A stretch of 64,000 bases of DNA from assembly GCF_030687145.1 (NCBI RefSeq), contig NZ_CP117460.1, positions 6,386,001-6,450,000 of the forward strand, read 5' to 3'. Of the stretch, positions 1-8,793 are shown in pieces; within the stretch, counting starts at the first letter, position 1, and each line of letters opens with the position of its first letter. Both the position numbers and the translations under genes were made by a program. The DNA is from Pseudomonas sp. FP1742 (lineage in GTDB: Bacteria; Pseudomonadota; Gammaproteobacteria; Pseudomonadales; Pseudomonadaceae). The notes below the pieces were generated by a model. It did no database searches, was not told the origin of the DNA, and saw only the letters and a program-made list of their open reading frames with translations.

Positions 1-3
1 GTT

Positions 4-636
4 TTACATCGCCGCTTTGCGCAGGGTCGCCATGAACGCCGCCGCGCCGATGAATAGCCCGGCAAAAGTACGGTTCATGCGTTTCTGCTGCTTGGGCGTG
101 CGCAACAAACGCAGAACCTTGGCCGCCAGCCCGGTGTAGCCGGCCATGACGATCAGGTCGACACAGATCATGGTCACGCCGAGGATCAGGTATTGAGCCA
201 CCAGCGGCGCGTTGGGATCGATGAATTGCGGTAGTACCGCCAGCATGAACACCAAGGCCTTGGGGTTGCTGACGTTCACCAGAAAACCGCGGAACATCAG
301 CGCCATCGGCTTGCCGATCTGCCGAATGGCAGCGTCGTCGTTCATCTCATTGGGCAGCGCGCGCCATTGCTTGACCGCGAGGTAGACCAGATAGGCCACG
401 CCGAACCATTTGATCGCATAAAAGGCAGTGGCGGAGGCCGTGAGGATCGCACCGACACCGGCGGCGACGATCGCAATCTGCAGCGCCAGGCCCAGCTGCA
501 GACCCAAGGCGTTCCAGTAACCGCGCCAGAAGCCGTAACGCAGACCGCTGGACATCGACGCAATGGCACCGGCACCGGGGGAAAGACTGATCACCCAGCA
601 AGCGGCAAAAAACGCCAGCCATGTTTGAAGCAGCAT
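4..636 (-). CDS. LysE/RhtB family amino acid exporter
   Basis: A 210-residue inner-membrane protein of the LysE/RhtB family, which exports amino acids such as homoserine, threonine or lysine. The family's N-terminal signature is visible as SLSPGAGAI at residues 18-26, followed by several hydrophobic segments and the central NVSNPKALVFML stretch near residue 121, which is typical of RhtB-like members. Length is normal for the family. The gene stands alone, with its stop codon only a few bases from the window edge, and a REP pair lies upstream. The substrate cannot be read from sequence. Confident of family, not of specificity. Confidence 0.85.
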   Translation of the reverse strand: MLLQTWLAFFAACWVISLSPGAGAIASMSSGLRYGFWRGYWNALGLQLGLALQIAIVAAGVGAILTASATAFYAIKWFGVAYLVYLAVKQWRALPNEMNDDAAIRQIGKPMALMFRGFLVNVSNPKALVFMLAVLPQFIDPNAPLVAQYLILGVTMICVDLIVMAGYTGLAAKVLRLLRTPKQQKRMNRTFAGLFIGAAAFMATLRKAAM

Positions 637-772
637 CGCACACCTCGACTCAGACTCGTGACAGATGTCTAAGCTAATGCGGCTTTGGGCCGATGACTAC
701 CGATTTTTTTGCCGGACAGAGTAGCTGCCGACCAGCATTGATGGCTGAAGGTCCCATCGTCTGACGGACCAC

Positions 773-870
773 CATCGCGAGCAAGCCCGCTCCCACAGGG
801 ATTCGGGCTGATCACAAACCTGCAATCCGCCCCAAAAAGCCTGTGGGAGCGGGCTTGCCCGCGAAAGCGG
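773..870. repeat. REPIN: inverted pair of REP elements
   Basis: Two REP units in opposite orientation: the arm reading CGCGAGCAAGCCCGCTCCCA near 776-795 and its inverse at 841-865. They lie between the stop of the MscS-like gene and the start of the LysE-type gene. Confidence 0.9.
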
Positions 871-890
871 TGTGTCAGGCAACAGAAGAC

Positions 891-1472
891 TTACTTTTCG
901 AACCCGTTCGAAGGGAATACATCGGTACCACGCCAGCGTCGAACCGAGCGCTGGAAGAACAGGCTGTTGGGCACTTGCACCATGGCGCTGCCGGTACCGA
1001 GCTCTTGGGCTTCGATCAACGTGGTGTAGAGCAGATTGATCGCCACCACCCGGCCTTTGACGCCGGGCTTGTCGGTGGTGTCCACCAACTCGACCACATC
1101 CCCGATACGGAATGGGCCGACGGTGAAAATCAGGATCGCGCACAACAGATTGGAGAGCACGCTCCACATGGCGAAAAACGCCACGGCGGCCACCGCCACG
1201 AAACCGGACAACGCGGTCCAGAGCACTGTGGCCGACACCCCAAGGCGTTCCAGCACGAAGATCAACGCGCTGCCCATGATCAGCCAGCGCAAACCACCGC
1301 GCAGCGGCATCAAAAACTGCGGCGGGAACGGGTAGCGCTCGCCCAGGCGAGTCAGGCATTTGGCGACAACGCGCTGGGCGACATAACCGGCCAGCAGGAT
1401 CAGCAGGATTTGCACCACCAGCCAGAGCGGCTCGACCCACACCGCCGGCAACGGCAGCTTGAAGGCATCCAT
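891..1472 (-). CDS. Small MscS-family mechanosensitive channel
   Basis: A 193-residue MscS-like protein, expected to gate open in the inner membrane under hypo-osmotic stress. After two hydrophobic segments (about 15-35 and 60-80) it has a glycine/alanine-rich pore helix (SALIFVLERLG to FFAMWSVLSNL, about 67-109). The conserved FRIGDVVELVD beta-domain entry follows at about 120-130. It is shorter than E. coli MscS and ends soon after the middle beta domain, so the large cytoplasmic alpha/beta cage is reduced. Its ATG shares one base with the TGA of the upstream ABC-F gene (TGATG), so the two are probably translationally coupled. Confidence 0.82.
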   Translation of the reverse strand: MDAFKLPLPAVWVEPLWLVVQILLILLAGYVAQRVVAKCLTRLGERYPFPPQFLMPLRGGLRWLIMGSALIFVLERLGVSATVLWTALSGFVAVAAVAFFAMWSVLSNLLCAILIFTVGPFRIGDVVELVDTTDKPGVKGRVVAINLLYTTLIEAQELGTGSAMVQVPNSLFFQRSVRRWRGTDVFPSNGFEK

Positions 1473-3382
1473 CAGGACAATGCCTCCAGCTCCGCCTGCA
1501 TGCTTTCGAGCAGTTCGAGCGCTTCCATCCAGGCCTCTTCCAGTTCGGCTTCACGCACCTTCAGCCTGGCCTGTTCGGCCAGCAGATCGCGCAATTCGTT
1601 CTTGCGCGCCGGCTCGTAAATATCACTGTCGCCCAGGCTGGCGTCGATCTTCGCCAGCTTCTCGTGCAGCTTGCCCAACTCGGCTTCGAGCTTGTCGGCC
1701 TCGCGCTTGTGCGGTGCCAGTTGCTGACGCAACGCGGCGGCGGCCTGGCGCTGGGCCTTCTTGTCGGTCTTGTCCGGGTTGACCGGTGTATTGCTGACCG
1801 GCGCATTACGCTGACGATAATCGACCAGCCAACGGGTGTAGTCTTCCAGGTCGCCGTCGAACTCCTCGACCTTGCCGTCTGCCACCAGGTAGAAATTGTC
1901 GGTGGTGCTTTTGAGCAAATGACGATCGTGGGAAACCACCAGAACCGCGCCACTGAATTCCTGCAAGGCCATGGTCAGCGCCAGGCGCATTTCCAGGTCG
2001 AGGTGGTTGGTCGGTTCGTCGAGCAGCAACAGGTTCGGCCGGCCCCAGGCGATCAGTGCCAGGGCCAGTCGCGCTTTTTCGCCACCGGAGAAGTTCAGCA
2101 CCGGCTCATCGATGCGCGCACCCCGGAAATCGAAACCGCCAAGGAAGTCGCGCAGGGTCTGCTCACGCTCGGTCGGCGCCAGGCGCTGCAAATGCAGCAA
2201 CGGGCTGGCCTTGGAATCGAGGGAGTCCAGTTGATGCTGGGCGAAGTAGCCGACCACGGTGTTCTCGCCCCGGGTCAGTCGGCCCGCCAACGGTTCGAGT
2301 TCACCGGAGAGGTTTTTGATCAGGGTCGATTTACCGGCACCGTTGGGCCCGAGCAAACCGATCCGTGCCCCGGGGGTCAGTTGCAGCTTGACCTTCTCCA
2401 ACACGGTTTTGTCGCCATAACCCAGGCGCGCATCCGACAGGTCGATCAGCGGGCTGGAAATTTTCTGCGACTCGCGGAAGACGAAGTCGAAGGGTGAATC
2501 GACGTGGGCGGCTGACAACTCTTCCATCCGCTCCAGCGCCTTGATCCGGCTCTGGGCCTGACGGGCCTTGGTGGCCTGGGCCTTGAAGCGGGCGATGTAG
2601 CTTTCCATGTGCGCACGTTGCGCCTGCTGCTTCTCGTAAGCCTGCTGTTGCTGGGCCAGACGCTCGGCACGGGCCCGTTCAAACGCTGTATAACCACCGC
2701 GATACAGGGTGATCTTGCGTTGATCGACGTGGGCCACGTGATCGACCACGGCATCGAGGAAGTCGCGGTCGTGGGAAATCAGCAACAGAGTGCCTGGATA
2801 GCTTTTGAGCCACTCTTCGAGCCAGATGATGGCGTCGAGGTCCAAGTGGTTGGTCGGTTCGTCGAGCAGCAACAGGTCCGAGGGGCACATCAAAGCCTGC
2901 GCCAGATTCAGACGCATCCGCCAGCCACCGGAGAAATCTCCTACCTGCCGGTCCATTTGCTCGTTGGTGAACCCAAGGCCTGCCAGCAGCTTGCGAGCCC
3001 GGGCATCGGCGGTGTACCCGTCGGCGCTGTCGAGTTCCGAGTGCAGGCGGGCCTGAGCGGCACCGTCATGGGCTGCTTCGGCCGCCGCCAGGTCGCGTTG
3101 CACCTGGCGCAGGCGAAGGTCGCCATCGAGCACGTAGTCGACCGCCAGGCGTTCGAGGGTGTCGACCTCCTGGCGCATGTGGGCGATGCGCCAGTCGGCC
3201 GGCAGGAAGCAGTCACCCGAGTCCGGGTGCAGTTCACCCCGAAGCAAGGCGAACAGGCTCGATTTGCCGGCGCCGTTGGCACCGATAAGGCCGGCTTTGT
3301 GGCCGGCGTGCAGGGTCAGCTCGGCGTCTTCTAGCAGACGTTGCGGGCCACGCTGTAAAGTCAGGTTCTGAAGTCGAATCAT
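1472..3382 (-). CDS. yheS: ABC-F family ATPase, YheS type
   Basis: A 636-residue soluble protein with two ABC ATPase domains in one chain and no membrane segments, the hallmark of ABC-F ribosome-associated factors. Walker A is GANGAGKS at 34-41. A second Walker A (GPNGAGKST) lies near 345. Both halves carry FSGG signatures and LDEPTNHLD Walker B motifs, and a charged linker sits between them. A C-terminal coiled coil spans about 540-636. Length and order match YheS. I start at ATG 3382 (MIRLQNLTL), because the in-frame upstream extension does not resemble the family. It overlaps the downstream channel gene by one base. Confidence 0.9.
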   Translation of the reverse strand: MIRLQNLTLQRGPQRLLEDAELTLHAGHKAGLIGANGAGKSSLFALLRGELHPDSGDCFLPADWRIAHMRQEVDTLERLAVDYVLDGDLRLRQVQRDLAAAEAAHDGAAQARLHSELDSADGYTADARARKLLAGLGFTNEQMDRQVGDFSGGWRMRLNLAQALMCPSDLLLLDEPTNHLDLDAIIWLEEWLKSYPGTLLLISHDRDFLDAVVDHVAHVDQRKITLYRGGYTAFERARAERLAQQQQAYEKQQAQRAHMESYIARFKAQATKARQAQSRIKALERMEELSAAHVDSPFDFVFRESQKISSPLIDLSDARLGYGDKTVLEKVKLQLTPGARIGLLGPNGAGKSTLIKNLSGELEPLAGRLTRGENTVVGYFAQHQLDSLDSKASPLLHLQRLAPTEREQTLRDFLGGFDFRGARIDEPVLNFSGGEKARLALALIAWGRPNLLLLDEPTNHLDLEMRLALTMALQEFSGAVLVVSHDRHLLKSTTDNFYLVADGKVEEFDGDLEDYTRWLVDYRQRNAPVSNTPVNPDKTDKKAQRQAAAALRQQLAPHKREADKLEAELGKLHEKLAKIDASLGDSDIYEPARKNELRDLLAEQARLKVREAELEEAWMEALELLESMQAELEALS

Positions 3383-3432
3383 AATGGCGGCGGAGTCTAC
3401 CAGCTTCGCTCGCAACTGGCGCGAGTAGCACT

Positions 3433-3897
3433 ATGTCCTCTGACCTGTGGAGCTTTTCCCTCGACACCTACTCCCGACCCGGCGTTGAAGGCGCCTGCCT
3501 GCAATTGCAGTCGACGGGAGCGAACGTGTGCCTGCTGCTGTGCGGGTTATGGCTGGAAGAACGCGGCGTTACCTGCGACGAACAACGCTTGCAGCTGCTG
3601 CGCGATGTAGCCGGGCCTTGGGACACGGATGTCGTGCAACCGTTGCGCGCCTTGCGCCAGCAATGGAAAGCCGCCGCTGGCGAAGATGCCGGACTGGATG
3701 ATTTACGCGAACAAGTGAAGACACTGGAGATGGAAGCCGAAAGGCATTTGTTGCTGCGACTGGAGCGTTTGGCACAGAGTTGGCCGCAGTATGAGGCGAC
3801 CGATCTAACGGCCTGGCTGGAAGGTATGGCGGCGGGCGCCGCCAACCTGGACCGCGACGCGCTGCATCAGCTGCGCGTCGCGGTAACCGGCACTTAG
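3433..3897 (+). CDS. TIGR02444 family protein
   Basis: A 154-residue acidic protein of the Pseudomonas TIGR02444 family, whose function is unknown. The N-terminus (WSFSLDTYSRPGVE) and the CLLLCGLWLEERG segment near residue 35 are what I recognise. A helical, charged middle region around 85-115 may be coiled coil. No signal peptide or membrane span is visible. It is divergent from the ABC-F gene (50 bases between starts) and convergent with algP. Its TAG overlaps the algP stop codon. Confidence 0.75.
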   Translation: MSSDLWSFSLDTYSRPGVEGACLQLQSTGANVCLLLCGLWLEERGVTCDEQRLQLLRDVAGPWDTDVVQPLRALRQQWKAAAGEDAGLDDLREQVKTLEMEAERHLLLRLERLAQSWPQYEATDLTAWLEGMAAGAANLDRDALHQLRVAVTGT

Positions 3898-5063
3898 GAA
3901 GCGCTGGTTGGGGTGGTGCTGGTGCTCGACGGTGCGGCTGGCGTTGGCGCAGGCGAAGCTGTCGAGGTGGTTGCCGCAGGCGCAGGCGAAGCCGATGCAG
4001 CCGGCGCCGGGGTTGCTGGCTTGGCAACAGGTGCGGCAGCTGGTTTCGCAGTAACGACTGGCTTTTTCACCGCCGGTTTTGCCGCTGGTTTGGCTGCCGG
4101 TTTTGCAGCGGCAGGTTTGGCTGCCGGTTTCGCGGCAGTTGGCTTGGCGGCAGTGGCTGGTTTGGCAGCGGCGGCAGGTTTCGCGGCAGTTTTGGCAGCC
4201 GGTTTAGCGGCGGGTTTGGCTGCAGCTTTTGCAGCAGGTTTCGCCGCCGGTTTTGCAGCAGGCTTGGCTGCAGCGGTTTTAGCTGCGACAGGCTTCGCGG
4301 CCGGTTTCGCGACGGCAGCTTTGGCTGCTGGTTTTGCAGCAGGTTTTGCAGCCGATTTGGCCGCTGCAGTTTTCGCCACGGCGGGTTTGGCAGCTGTGGT
4401 TTTTGCAGCAGGTTTAGCGGCAGCCGTTTTGGCAGCAACTGGCTTGGCGGCAGGTTTGGCAGCCGCCGTTCTAGCTGCTGGTTTCGCAGCGCTGGCAGCG
4501 GCTGGTTTTTTCGCCGCAGGTTTTGCGGCGGGTTTTGCCGCGGCTTTTACCGGTGCCTTGGCGGCGGTTTTTTTAACAGCAGCCGCAGCAGGCTTGGCCG
4601 GTGCTTTTGCAGCAGCCGGTTTGGCAGCGGCTTTCTTCGCAGGTGCCGCAGCTGGCTTGGCCGAACGCAGGGACAACGCCTTGCCGACAGCCTCTTGGAC
4701 ACGACCGACACCCTGGGCCAATTTCAGGCTTTCTTGAGCGTCGCGTTTGAGTTGCAGGATGTAGCTGCGAGTTTCGGACTGACGATCCTTCAGGGCGTCG
4801 AGCAGGTCCTCAAGTTCTTTCACCGCATCCTTGGCCTTGGCTTGTGCCTTGGCTTTGCCGGCCGCCGCAGCGTCCTGCAATTTGGTACGGGATTTGTGCA
4901 ACTTTTCCTGCGCTTTTCCGCGCTGCTTTTCCAGTTTGGCGAGCAGTTTTTCAGCATCAGCCAAGGCTTGGGAACAAGCATTTTCCAAGTGCTCGAGCAG
5001 GCTGCCCGAGAGTTGTTGGAGTAAGTGCAACGGAGTATTTACTGGCTTCTTGGTGGCCGACAT
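3894..5063 (-). CDS. algP: AlgP, histone H1-like alginate regulatory protein
   Basis: A 389-residue protein. Residues 1-130 form a charged helical region with likely coiled coil. The rest is almost entirely alanine, lysine and proline in repeated KPAA, AKPA and KTAA blocks. This two-part architecture is that of AlgP (AlgR3), a DNA-binding protein resembling histone H1 that influences alginate gene expression in P. aeruginosa. The start is well supported by AGGAGG seven bases before the ATG. The repeat tract makes the gene prone to length change by recombination. The gene ends with a stop overlapping that of the convergent TIGR02444 gene. Confidence 0.92.
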   Translation of the reverse strand: MSATKKPVNTPLHLLQQLSGSLLEHLENACSQALADAEKLLAKLEKQRGKAQEKLHKSRTKLQDAAAAGKAKAQAKAKDAVKELEDLLDALKDRQSETRSYILQLKRDAQESLKLAQGVGRVQEAVGKALSLRSAKPAAAPAKKAAAKPAAAKAPAKPAAAAVKKTAAKAPVKAAAKPAAKPAAKKPAAASAAKPAARTAAAKPAAKPVAAKTAAAKPAAKTTAAKPAVAKTAAAKSAAKPAAKPAAKAAVAKPAAKPVAAKTAAAKPAAKPAAKPAAKAAAKPAAKPAAKTAAKPAAAAKPATAAKPTAAKPAAKPAAAKPAAKPAAKPAVKKPVVTAKPAAAPVAKPATPAPAASASPAPAATTSTASPAPTPAAPSSTSTTPTSAS

Positions 5064-5255
5064 GGTTTACCTCCTGGCTGACGTGAGTGCGGCTCATACT
5101 AGACCTCTGCTGCAACCGCCGCTAGGGCATGTTGACACTATCGAAAGCTCTCCGTTGCAACGAAGTAAAAATGTTCTGCGCTTAGGCAAAACCAGTTCAC
5201 CTTCGAGCGCATTCACACTGGCATAATCCCGCGCATCTCAGGACGGAGAGTGCCC

Positions 5256-5921
5256 ATGTTGCGCTACCTTTTTTTATCACTGTGCGTGTTTTTTTCCGTG
5301 GCCCAGGCCGCCGAAAAAACCACTGCGAATGATGCTCACGATCTCGCTTACAGCTTGGGGGCGAGCCTTGGCGAACGCTTGCGCCAGGAGGTTCCGGACC
5401 TGCAACTTCAGGCGTTGCTCGAAGGTTTGCAGCAAGCCTATCAAGGCAAGCCGCTGGCACTGAAAGACGAGCGGATCGAACAGATCCTGGCCGAGCATGA
5501 AGCACAAGCGGCCGAGCAACCCGCCGTCGCGCAAAGCGAAGTCGCCCTCGAAAAGGAGCGGCGATTTCTCAGCGAAGAAAAAGCCAAACCCGGGGTTCGC
5601 GAATTGGCGGATGGAATCTTGCTGACAGAACTGGCACCGGGCACCGGCGCCAAGGCGGGTCCGAATGGCAAGGTCCAGGTGCTGTATATCGGACGCTTGC
5701 CTGACGGCACGGTGTTCGATCAGAACAGCCAGCCGCAGTGGTTCAGTCTTGATAGCGTGATCAGCGGATGGCGCAGTGCGCTGCAAAATATGCCGGTCGG
5801 CGCGAAATGGCGCCTGGTGATTCCATCGGCCGAGGCCTATGGCGCCGACGGTGCCGGCGACTTGATCGCACCGTTCACGCCGCTGGTATTCGAAGTCGAA
5901 TTGCGTGGTGCGACAAGCTGA
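5256..5921 (+). CDS. FKBP-type peptidyl-prolyl cis-trans isomerase, exported
   Basis: A 221-residue isomerase. A signal peptide (LRYLFLSLCVFFSVAQA) precedes an FKBP_N dimerisation-like helical region (about 25-110, with LAYSLGASLGERL). The FKBP catalytic domain follows at about 125-221, containing VQVLYIGRLPDGTVFDQN and the MPVGAKWRLVIPSAEAYG signature. It should catalyse proline isomerisation during folding of periplasmic or outer-membrane proteins. The ATG at 5256 follows GGAGAG by five bases, so I prefer it to the in-frame GTG at 5250. Divergent from algP. Confidence 0.88.
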   Translation: MLRYLFLSLCVFFSVAQAAEKTTANDAHDLAYSLGASLGERLRQEVPDLQLQALLEGLQQAYQGKPLALKDERIEQILAEHEAQAAEQPAVAQSEVALEKERRFLSEEKAKPGVRELADGILLTELAPGTGAKAGPNGKVQVLYIGRLPDGTVFDQNSQPQWFSLDSVISGWRSALQNMPVGAKWRLVIPSAEAYGADGAGDLIAPFTPLVFEVELRGATS

Positions 5922-5934
5922 ATGCCGGAAACGA

Positions 5935-5966
5935 AAAACGGCGCGCATTGCGCACCGCTTTTGGTT
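5935..5966 (+). terminator. Probable terminator of the FKBP gene
   Basis: CGGCGCGC and GCGCACCG (5939-5957) pair with one mismatch around a three-base loop and are followed by a short T-rich run. Position just after the stop codon supports the call. Confidence 0.5.
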
Positions 5967-5999
5967 TCTTGCTGGAAGGGGGTTTCCGCCGGGAAGGGT

Positions 6000-6470
6000 T
6001 CAGGCCTGAACCGAACTCTCTTCCTTGTGGGCGGTATGCAACACTTCGATCAGGCAATCTTCCAGTTCGAAGCGTTCACGCAGTTGGCTGCCCAGCTTTT
6101 CCAGCGCTTCGGCGAAACGCCCGGTGTCGTTGCAGTCACCCTTGTGGCAATGATCATTGAACGACAGAGCGGTCTCAGTGCTAACGTCGATACGCGGGTT
6201 GATCTGCTTCACCAGTTCAAGGCCGCCATCGTCGCCAAAGGCCTTGGCCTCATTGACCAGATGCTCACTCACTTCGAAGTGCCAGGCAGAAACGTAATCG
6301 ACAAGCACCTCGCAGAACCGACCATTCAGGGACTTGTCGGCGAAAGCCGGCTTAGCATTCCGTAAGTCGTGGAACGCCTTTACCAACTCTTCACGCTCTT
6401 GTAGCCAGCGGTCAATGAGCTTATGAACCCCACCCCAGCGTTCCTGAGCATTCTGACAACTATCTAACAT
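6000..6470 (-). CDS. algQ: AlgQ/Rsd anti-sigma-70 factor
   Basis: A 156-residue helical cytoplasmic protein of the Rsd/AlgQ family, which binds region 4 of sigma-70 and favours alternative sigma factors in stationary phase. In P. aeruginosa it affects alginate and siderophore genes. Recognisable stretches are the N-terminal RWGGVHKLIDRWLQERE (11-27) and the acidic helix with RFCEVLVDYVSAWHFEVSE. The central histidine/cysteine cluster NDHCHKGDCND (about 104-114) is also typical. Length fits the family. Neighbours algP on one side and dsbB on the other keep the usual Pseudomonas order. Confidence 0.93.
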   Translation of the reverse strand: MLDSCQNAQERWGGVHKLIDRWLQEREELVKAFHDLRNAKPAFADKSLNGRFCEVLVDYVSAWHFEVSEHLVNEAKAFGDDGGLELVKQINPRIDVSTETALSFNDHCHKGDCNDTGRFAEALEKLGSQLRERFELEDCLIEVLHTAHKEESSVQA

Positions 6471-6650
6471 GGCGATCTCTCTTCCCTAATGGGTCATGCC
6501 GTTCTACGCCTGCCCCCAACACTCGGCACATCCGGTCTTGGTCAGGCAGAACAGCAACGAGCAACATAATTCCAGTGACACGTGCGGGCCAGATTATGCC
6601 CGCGCGCCTATGGCTTCAAGGTACGCAGGAGATAAAGTTCATACAAGTGT

Positions 6651-7202
6651 TTAATCACCCGCCAGTACCCGGTGCGACGACTCGCCGCTGAGCGGTCGCT
6701 GACATGCGATCCAGACAAGGCGCAGCAACTGATAACCGCCCAGGATCATCATCGCGACGAAGAACAGCAGGCTCCATTCCGGAATGCTCAGGTCGAACAG
6801 CGTCCAGGAAATCTCCGCGCAGTCGGCGGTTCCCTCGAACATTCGCTGCACGACACACAACCAGGGGCTACTGGCGAACAGATCGGTCAGATTGGGCGAG
6901 CATGCCGATAGCTGATGCACCGGATCACTCTGCAACACGACCTGCCGCCACGCCGTGACAGTGCCCGCCAGACTGCACAGCAGACCCAGCAGCCAATACA
7001 GGAATGATCCGAAGCGACCAGGCCCCTGCACCGAAGCCGTCAGGCAGACACCCGTGAGCAGCGCCAGGCAAACCCGCTGCAACAGGCACAACCCGCAAGG
7101 CTTGAGGCCGACCGCATATTCCAGGTAATAGGAAACGCCCAAGGCCAGGGCACCTGCAATGAAGACCATGAAAAACAAGGAGCGTGAGCAGGCCAAAGAC
7201 AT
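6651..7202 (-). CDS. dsbB: Disulfide bond formation protein B
   Basis: A 183-residue inner-membrane quinone reductase that reoxidises DsbA. Four hydrophobic segments are visible, plus both cysteine pairs: C36-x-x-C39 (PCGLC) after the first helix and C101/C116 in the second periplasmic loop. Pseudomonas species often carry two DsbB paralogues. The one next to algQ is sometimes called DsbH, and I cannot tell the functional difference from sequence. The upstream region contains an unusual pair of alternative hairpins at 7330-7365. Confidence 0.93.
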   Translation of the reverse strand: MSLACSRSLFFMVFIAGALALGVSYYLEYAVGLKPCGLCLLQRVCLALLTGVCLTASVQGPGRFGSFLYWLLGLLCSLAGTVTAWRQVVLQSDPVHQLSACSPNLTDLFASSPWLCVVQRMFEGTADCAEISWTLFDLSIPEWSLLFFVAMMILGGYQLLRLVWIACQRPLSGESSHRVLAGD

Positions 7203-7329
7203 GGCTTTTCCGTAACTGTAGAGACAAGTGGTTACGGTAGAGGAAAGCGCAGCAGCCTTTCAAGGCGGGTCAGCGCGGACACTTCACCAGAAGTGTAGGG
7301 AATTCCCGACAGAGTCGAGAGGATAAGAT

Positions 7330-7365
7330 GTAGTCCTTTGTAGGACTTTGCCAGCTAAGGACTAC
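7330..7365. repeat. Nested, mutually exclusive inverted repeats
   Basis: GTAGTCCTT at 7330-7338 is the exact inverse of AAGGACTAC at 7357-7365. AGTCCT at 7332-7337 also pairs with AGGACT at 7342-7347. The shared left arm can form only one of the two hairpins at a time. Confidence 0.7.
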
Positions 7366-7422
7366 AACGCAAAAACAGTGACGGACTTGGAGCGGTTGGA
7401 TCGCCCTGGAGAACGACTCCCC

Positions 7423-7549
7423 CTGTAGCAGCGGGCGCAGCCTGCGTTCGGCTGCGCAGCAGTCGTGATCGGTTTAACACGACTCAGCTGATCCGACTGC
7501 GGCGCCTGATTTCACGACTGCTTCGCAGCCTTCGGCAGCTGCTACTGGC
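7423..7549. repeat. Second-family inverted repeat (GTAGCAGC/GGCTGCG type)
   Basis: A unit beginning CTGTAGCAGC at 7423 and an inverted unit ending GCAGCTGCTAC near 7545 flank a short spacer. The unit resembles TGTAGGAGCTGCCGAAGGCT at 29133, a repeat type distinct from the GTGGGAGCGGG REPs. Confidence 0.65.
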
Positions 7550-7554
7550 CGTCA

Positions 7555-8793
7555 TCAAGCGTGAGCCGGCACCGGCAGCGGTGCCGCCAGCAAGCGCTCG
7601 TCCAACAGGCCCAAGCCCTCCTGGAACAGTTGATTGCTGCGTTCGGTGTCACCCAATTGCGCCAGCAACCGCGCCAGTTCGGCGCAGGCTTCAGGATTGC
7701 GCTGCACACGCAGACTGTTCTCCAGATAATCCCGGGCCTTGCCCCACAGACTGCTTTGCAGACACAAGCGACCCAATGTCAGCAACAGGCTCGGGTCGGC
7801 CGGATGATCCTTGAGCCAACCTTCGGCGGTATGCAACTGTCTGGCCGGATCGCTGCCGCGAACCAGACCGTACAGGCGTGCCAGATGGCTGTCGTACTGG
7901 CGCTTGAGGGCCACGCGCAGGACCTCTTCAGCCTCGACCTGCGCACCCAGTTGCCGCAGTTGCTCGGCATAGGCCAGCACCAGTTGCGGCTCCTGGCGCT
8001 GAGCAGCGGTAAGCTGCTGCCAGGCGCGATTGAGCGATTGCAAACCAACCGTTCCGTCCTCTTCCCGGTGCGCCGCCAGCGAAAGGTTCTCACCCCATGC
8101 CCGACGCTCCAGCTCAGCCAGTTCGGCCGGAGGCAATACCTTGTCCTTGCGTAACTCCGGCAACAGGCGAATCACGGCCGACCAGTCGCCCCGCTGCTGA
8201 AGCAGACGCTGCAACTGGCGCAGGGTCTGCACGTTATGAGGATGACGCTCGTGCATCGCTTGCAGGGTGACCAGTGCGCCGTCGGTATCGCCGCGGTCGG
8301 TCTGCAATTGGGCATGACTCAAGGCAATTGCCAGCTCGGCCTGGGGCTGTCGCTCCAAAGCGCGCTCCAGCAGGTTGTCGCTTTCCTGGTAAAGACCTTG
8401 TTCGTTCGCGGCGCGGGCAGCCCCCAGGTAGTAGAGCAGCGGCTGACGCTCGGCTTCCGCGGCACGATGCAGATGACGCTGCGCACTGGCCCACCGGCCC
8501 TCAGCCAAATCCAGCTGGCCGTGCTCGATCGCCACTTGTACCCGTCGACTGCGGTTGCGTCGCGACCATGGGTTGACCACCCCACCGGAAGTTGTCACCA
8601 GTTCGATCAACGCCTTGATACCCCAGAACACCAGCCACAGCACGGCCACCAGGGCCAGGGTTGCCCACAGGCTCGATTCATAACGGAAGCTTTTGTAGGC
8701 GATCAACACGTAGCCGGAATGTTCAGCGATCGCCAGCCCCAACGCGGCAGCGGCAGCGATAACCACAAACACGATTACATAGAGGCGTTTCAT
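7555..8793 (-). CDS. hemY: HemY, TPR protein of heme biosynthesis locus
   Basis: A 412-residue inner-membrane protein. Two N-terminal hydrophobic helices (about 3-22 and 42-62) are followed by the HemY_N region and tetratricopeptide-like helical repeats to the C-terminus, for example ALERQPQAELAIALSHAQL and PSLLLTLGRLCL. HemY sits last in hemCDXY operons and is thought to act with HemX as a scaffold. It is not the oxygen-dependent protoporphyrinogen oxidase called HemY in Bacillus. The start overlaps the hemX stop by four bases, indicating coupled translation. Confidence 0.92.
   Translation of the reverse strand: MKRLYVIVFVVIAAAAALGLAIAEHSGYVLIAYKSFRYESSLWATLALVAVLWLVFWGIKALIELVTTSGGVVNPWSRRNRSRRVQVAIEHGQLDLAEGRWASAQRHLHRAAEAERQPLLYYLGAARAANEQGLYQESDNLLERALERQPQAELAIALSHAQLQTDRGDTDGALVTLQAMHERHPHNVQTLRQLQRLLQQRGDWSAVIRLLPELRKDKVLPPAELAELERRAWGENLSLAAHREEDGTVGLQSLNRAWQQLTAAQRQEPQLVLAYAEQLRQLGAQVEAEEVLRVALKRQYDSHLARLYGLVRGSDPARQLHTAEGWLKDHPADPSLLLTLGRLCLQSSLWGKARDYLENSLRVQRNPEACAELARLLAQLGDTERSNQLFQEGLGLLDERLLAAPLPVPAHA

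Larger units (their letters stand above)
7203..7554. other. Intergenic region between dsbB and hemY
   Basis: No convincing gene is seen in these 352 bases. They hold nested inverted repeats at 7330-7365 and a second-family inverted repeat at 7423-7549. The dsbB promoter presumably lies at the left end. Confidence 0.6.

Noticed and set aside
3913..4737. 274-codon plus-strand frame antisense to algP, rich in alanine and glycine
   Set aside because: It mirrors the repeat tract of algP. The repeats make all frames open, and AlgP has the correct ribosome site and family start.
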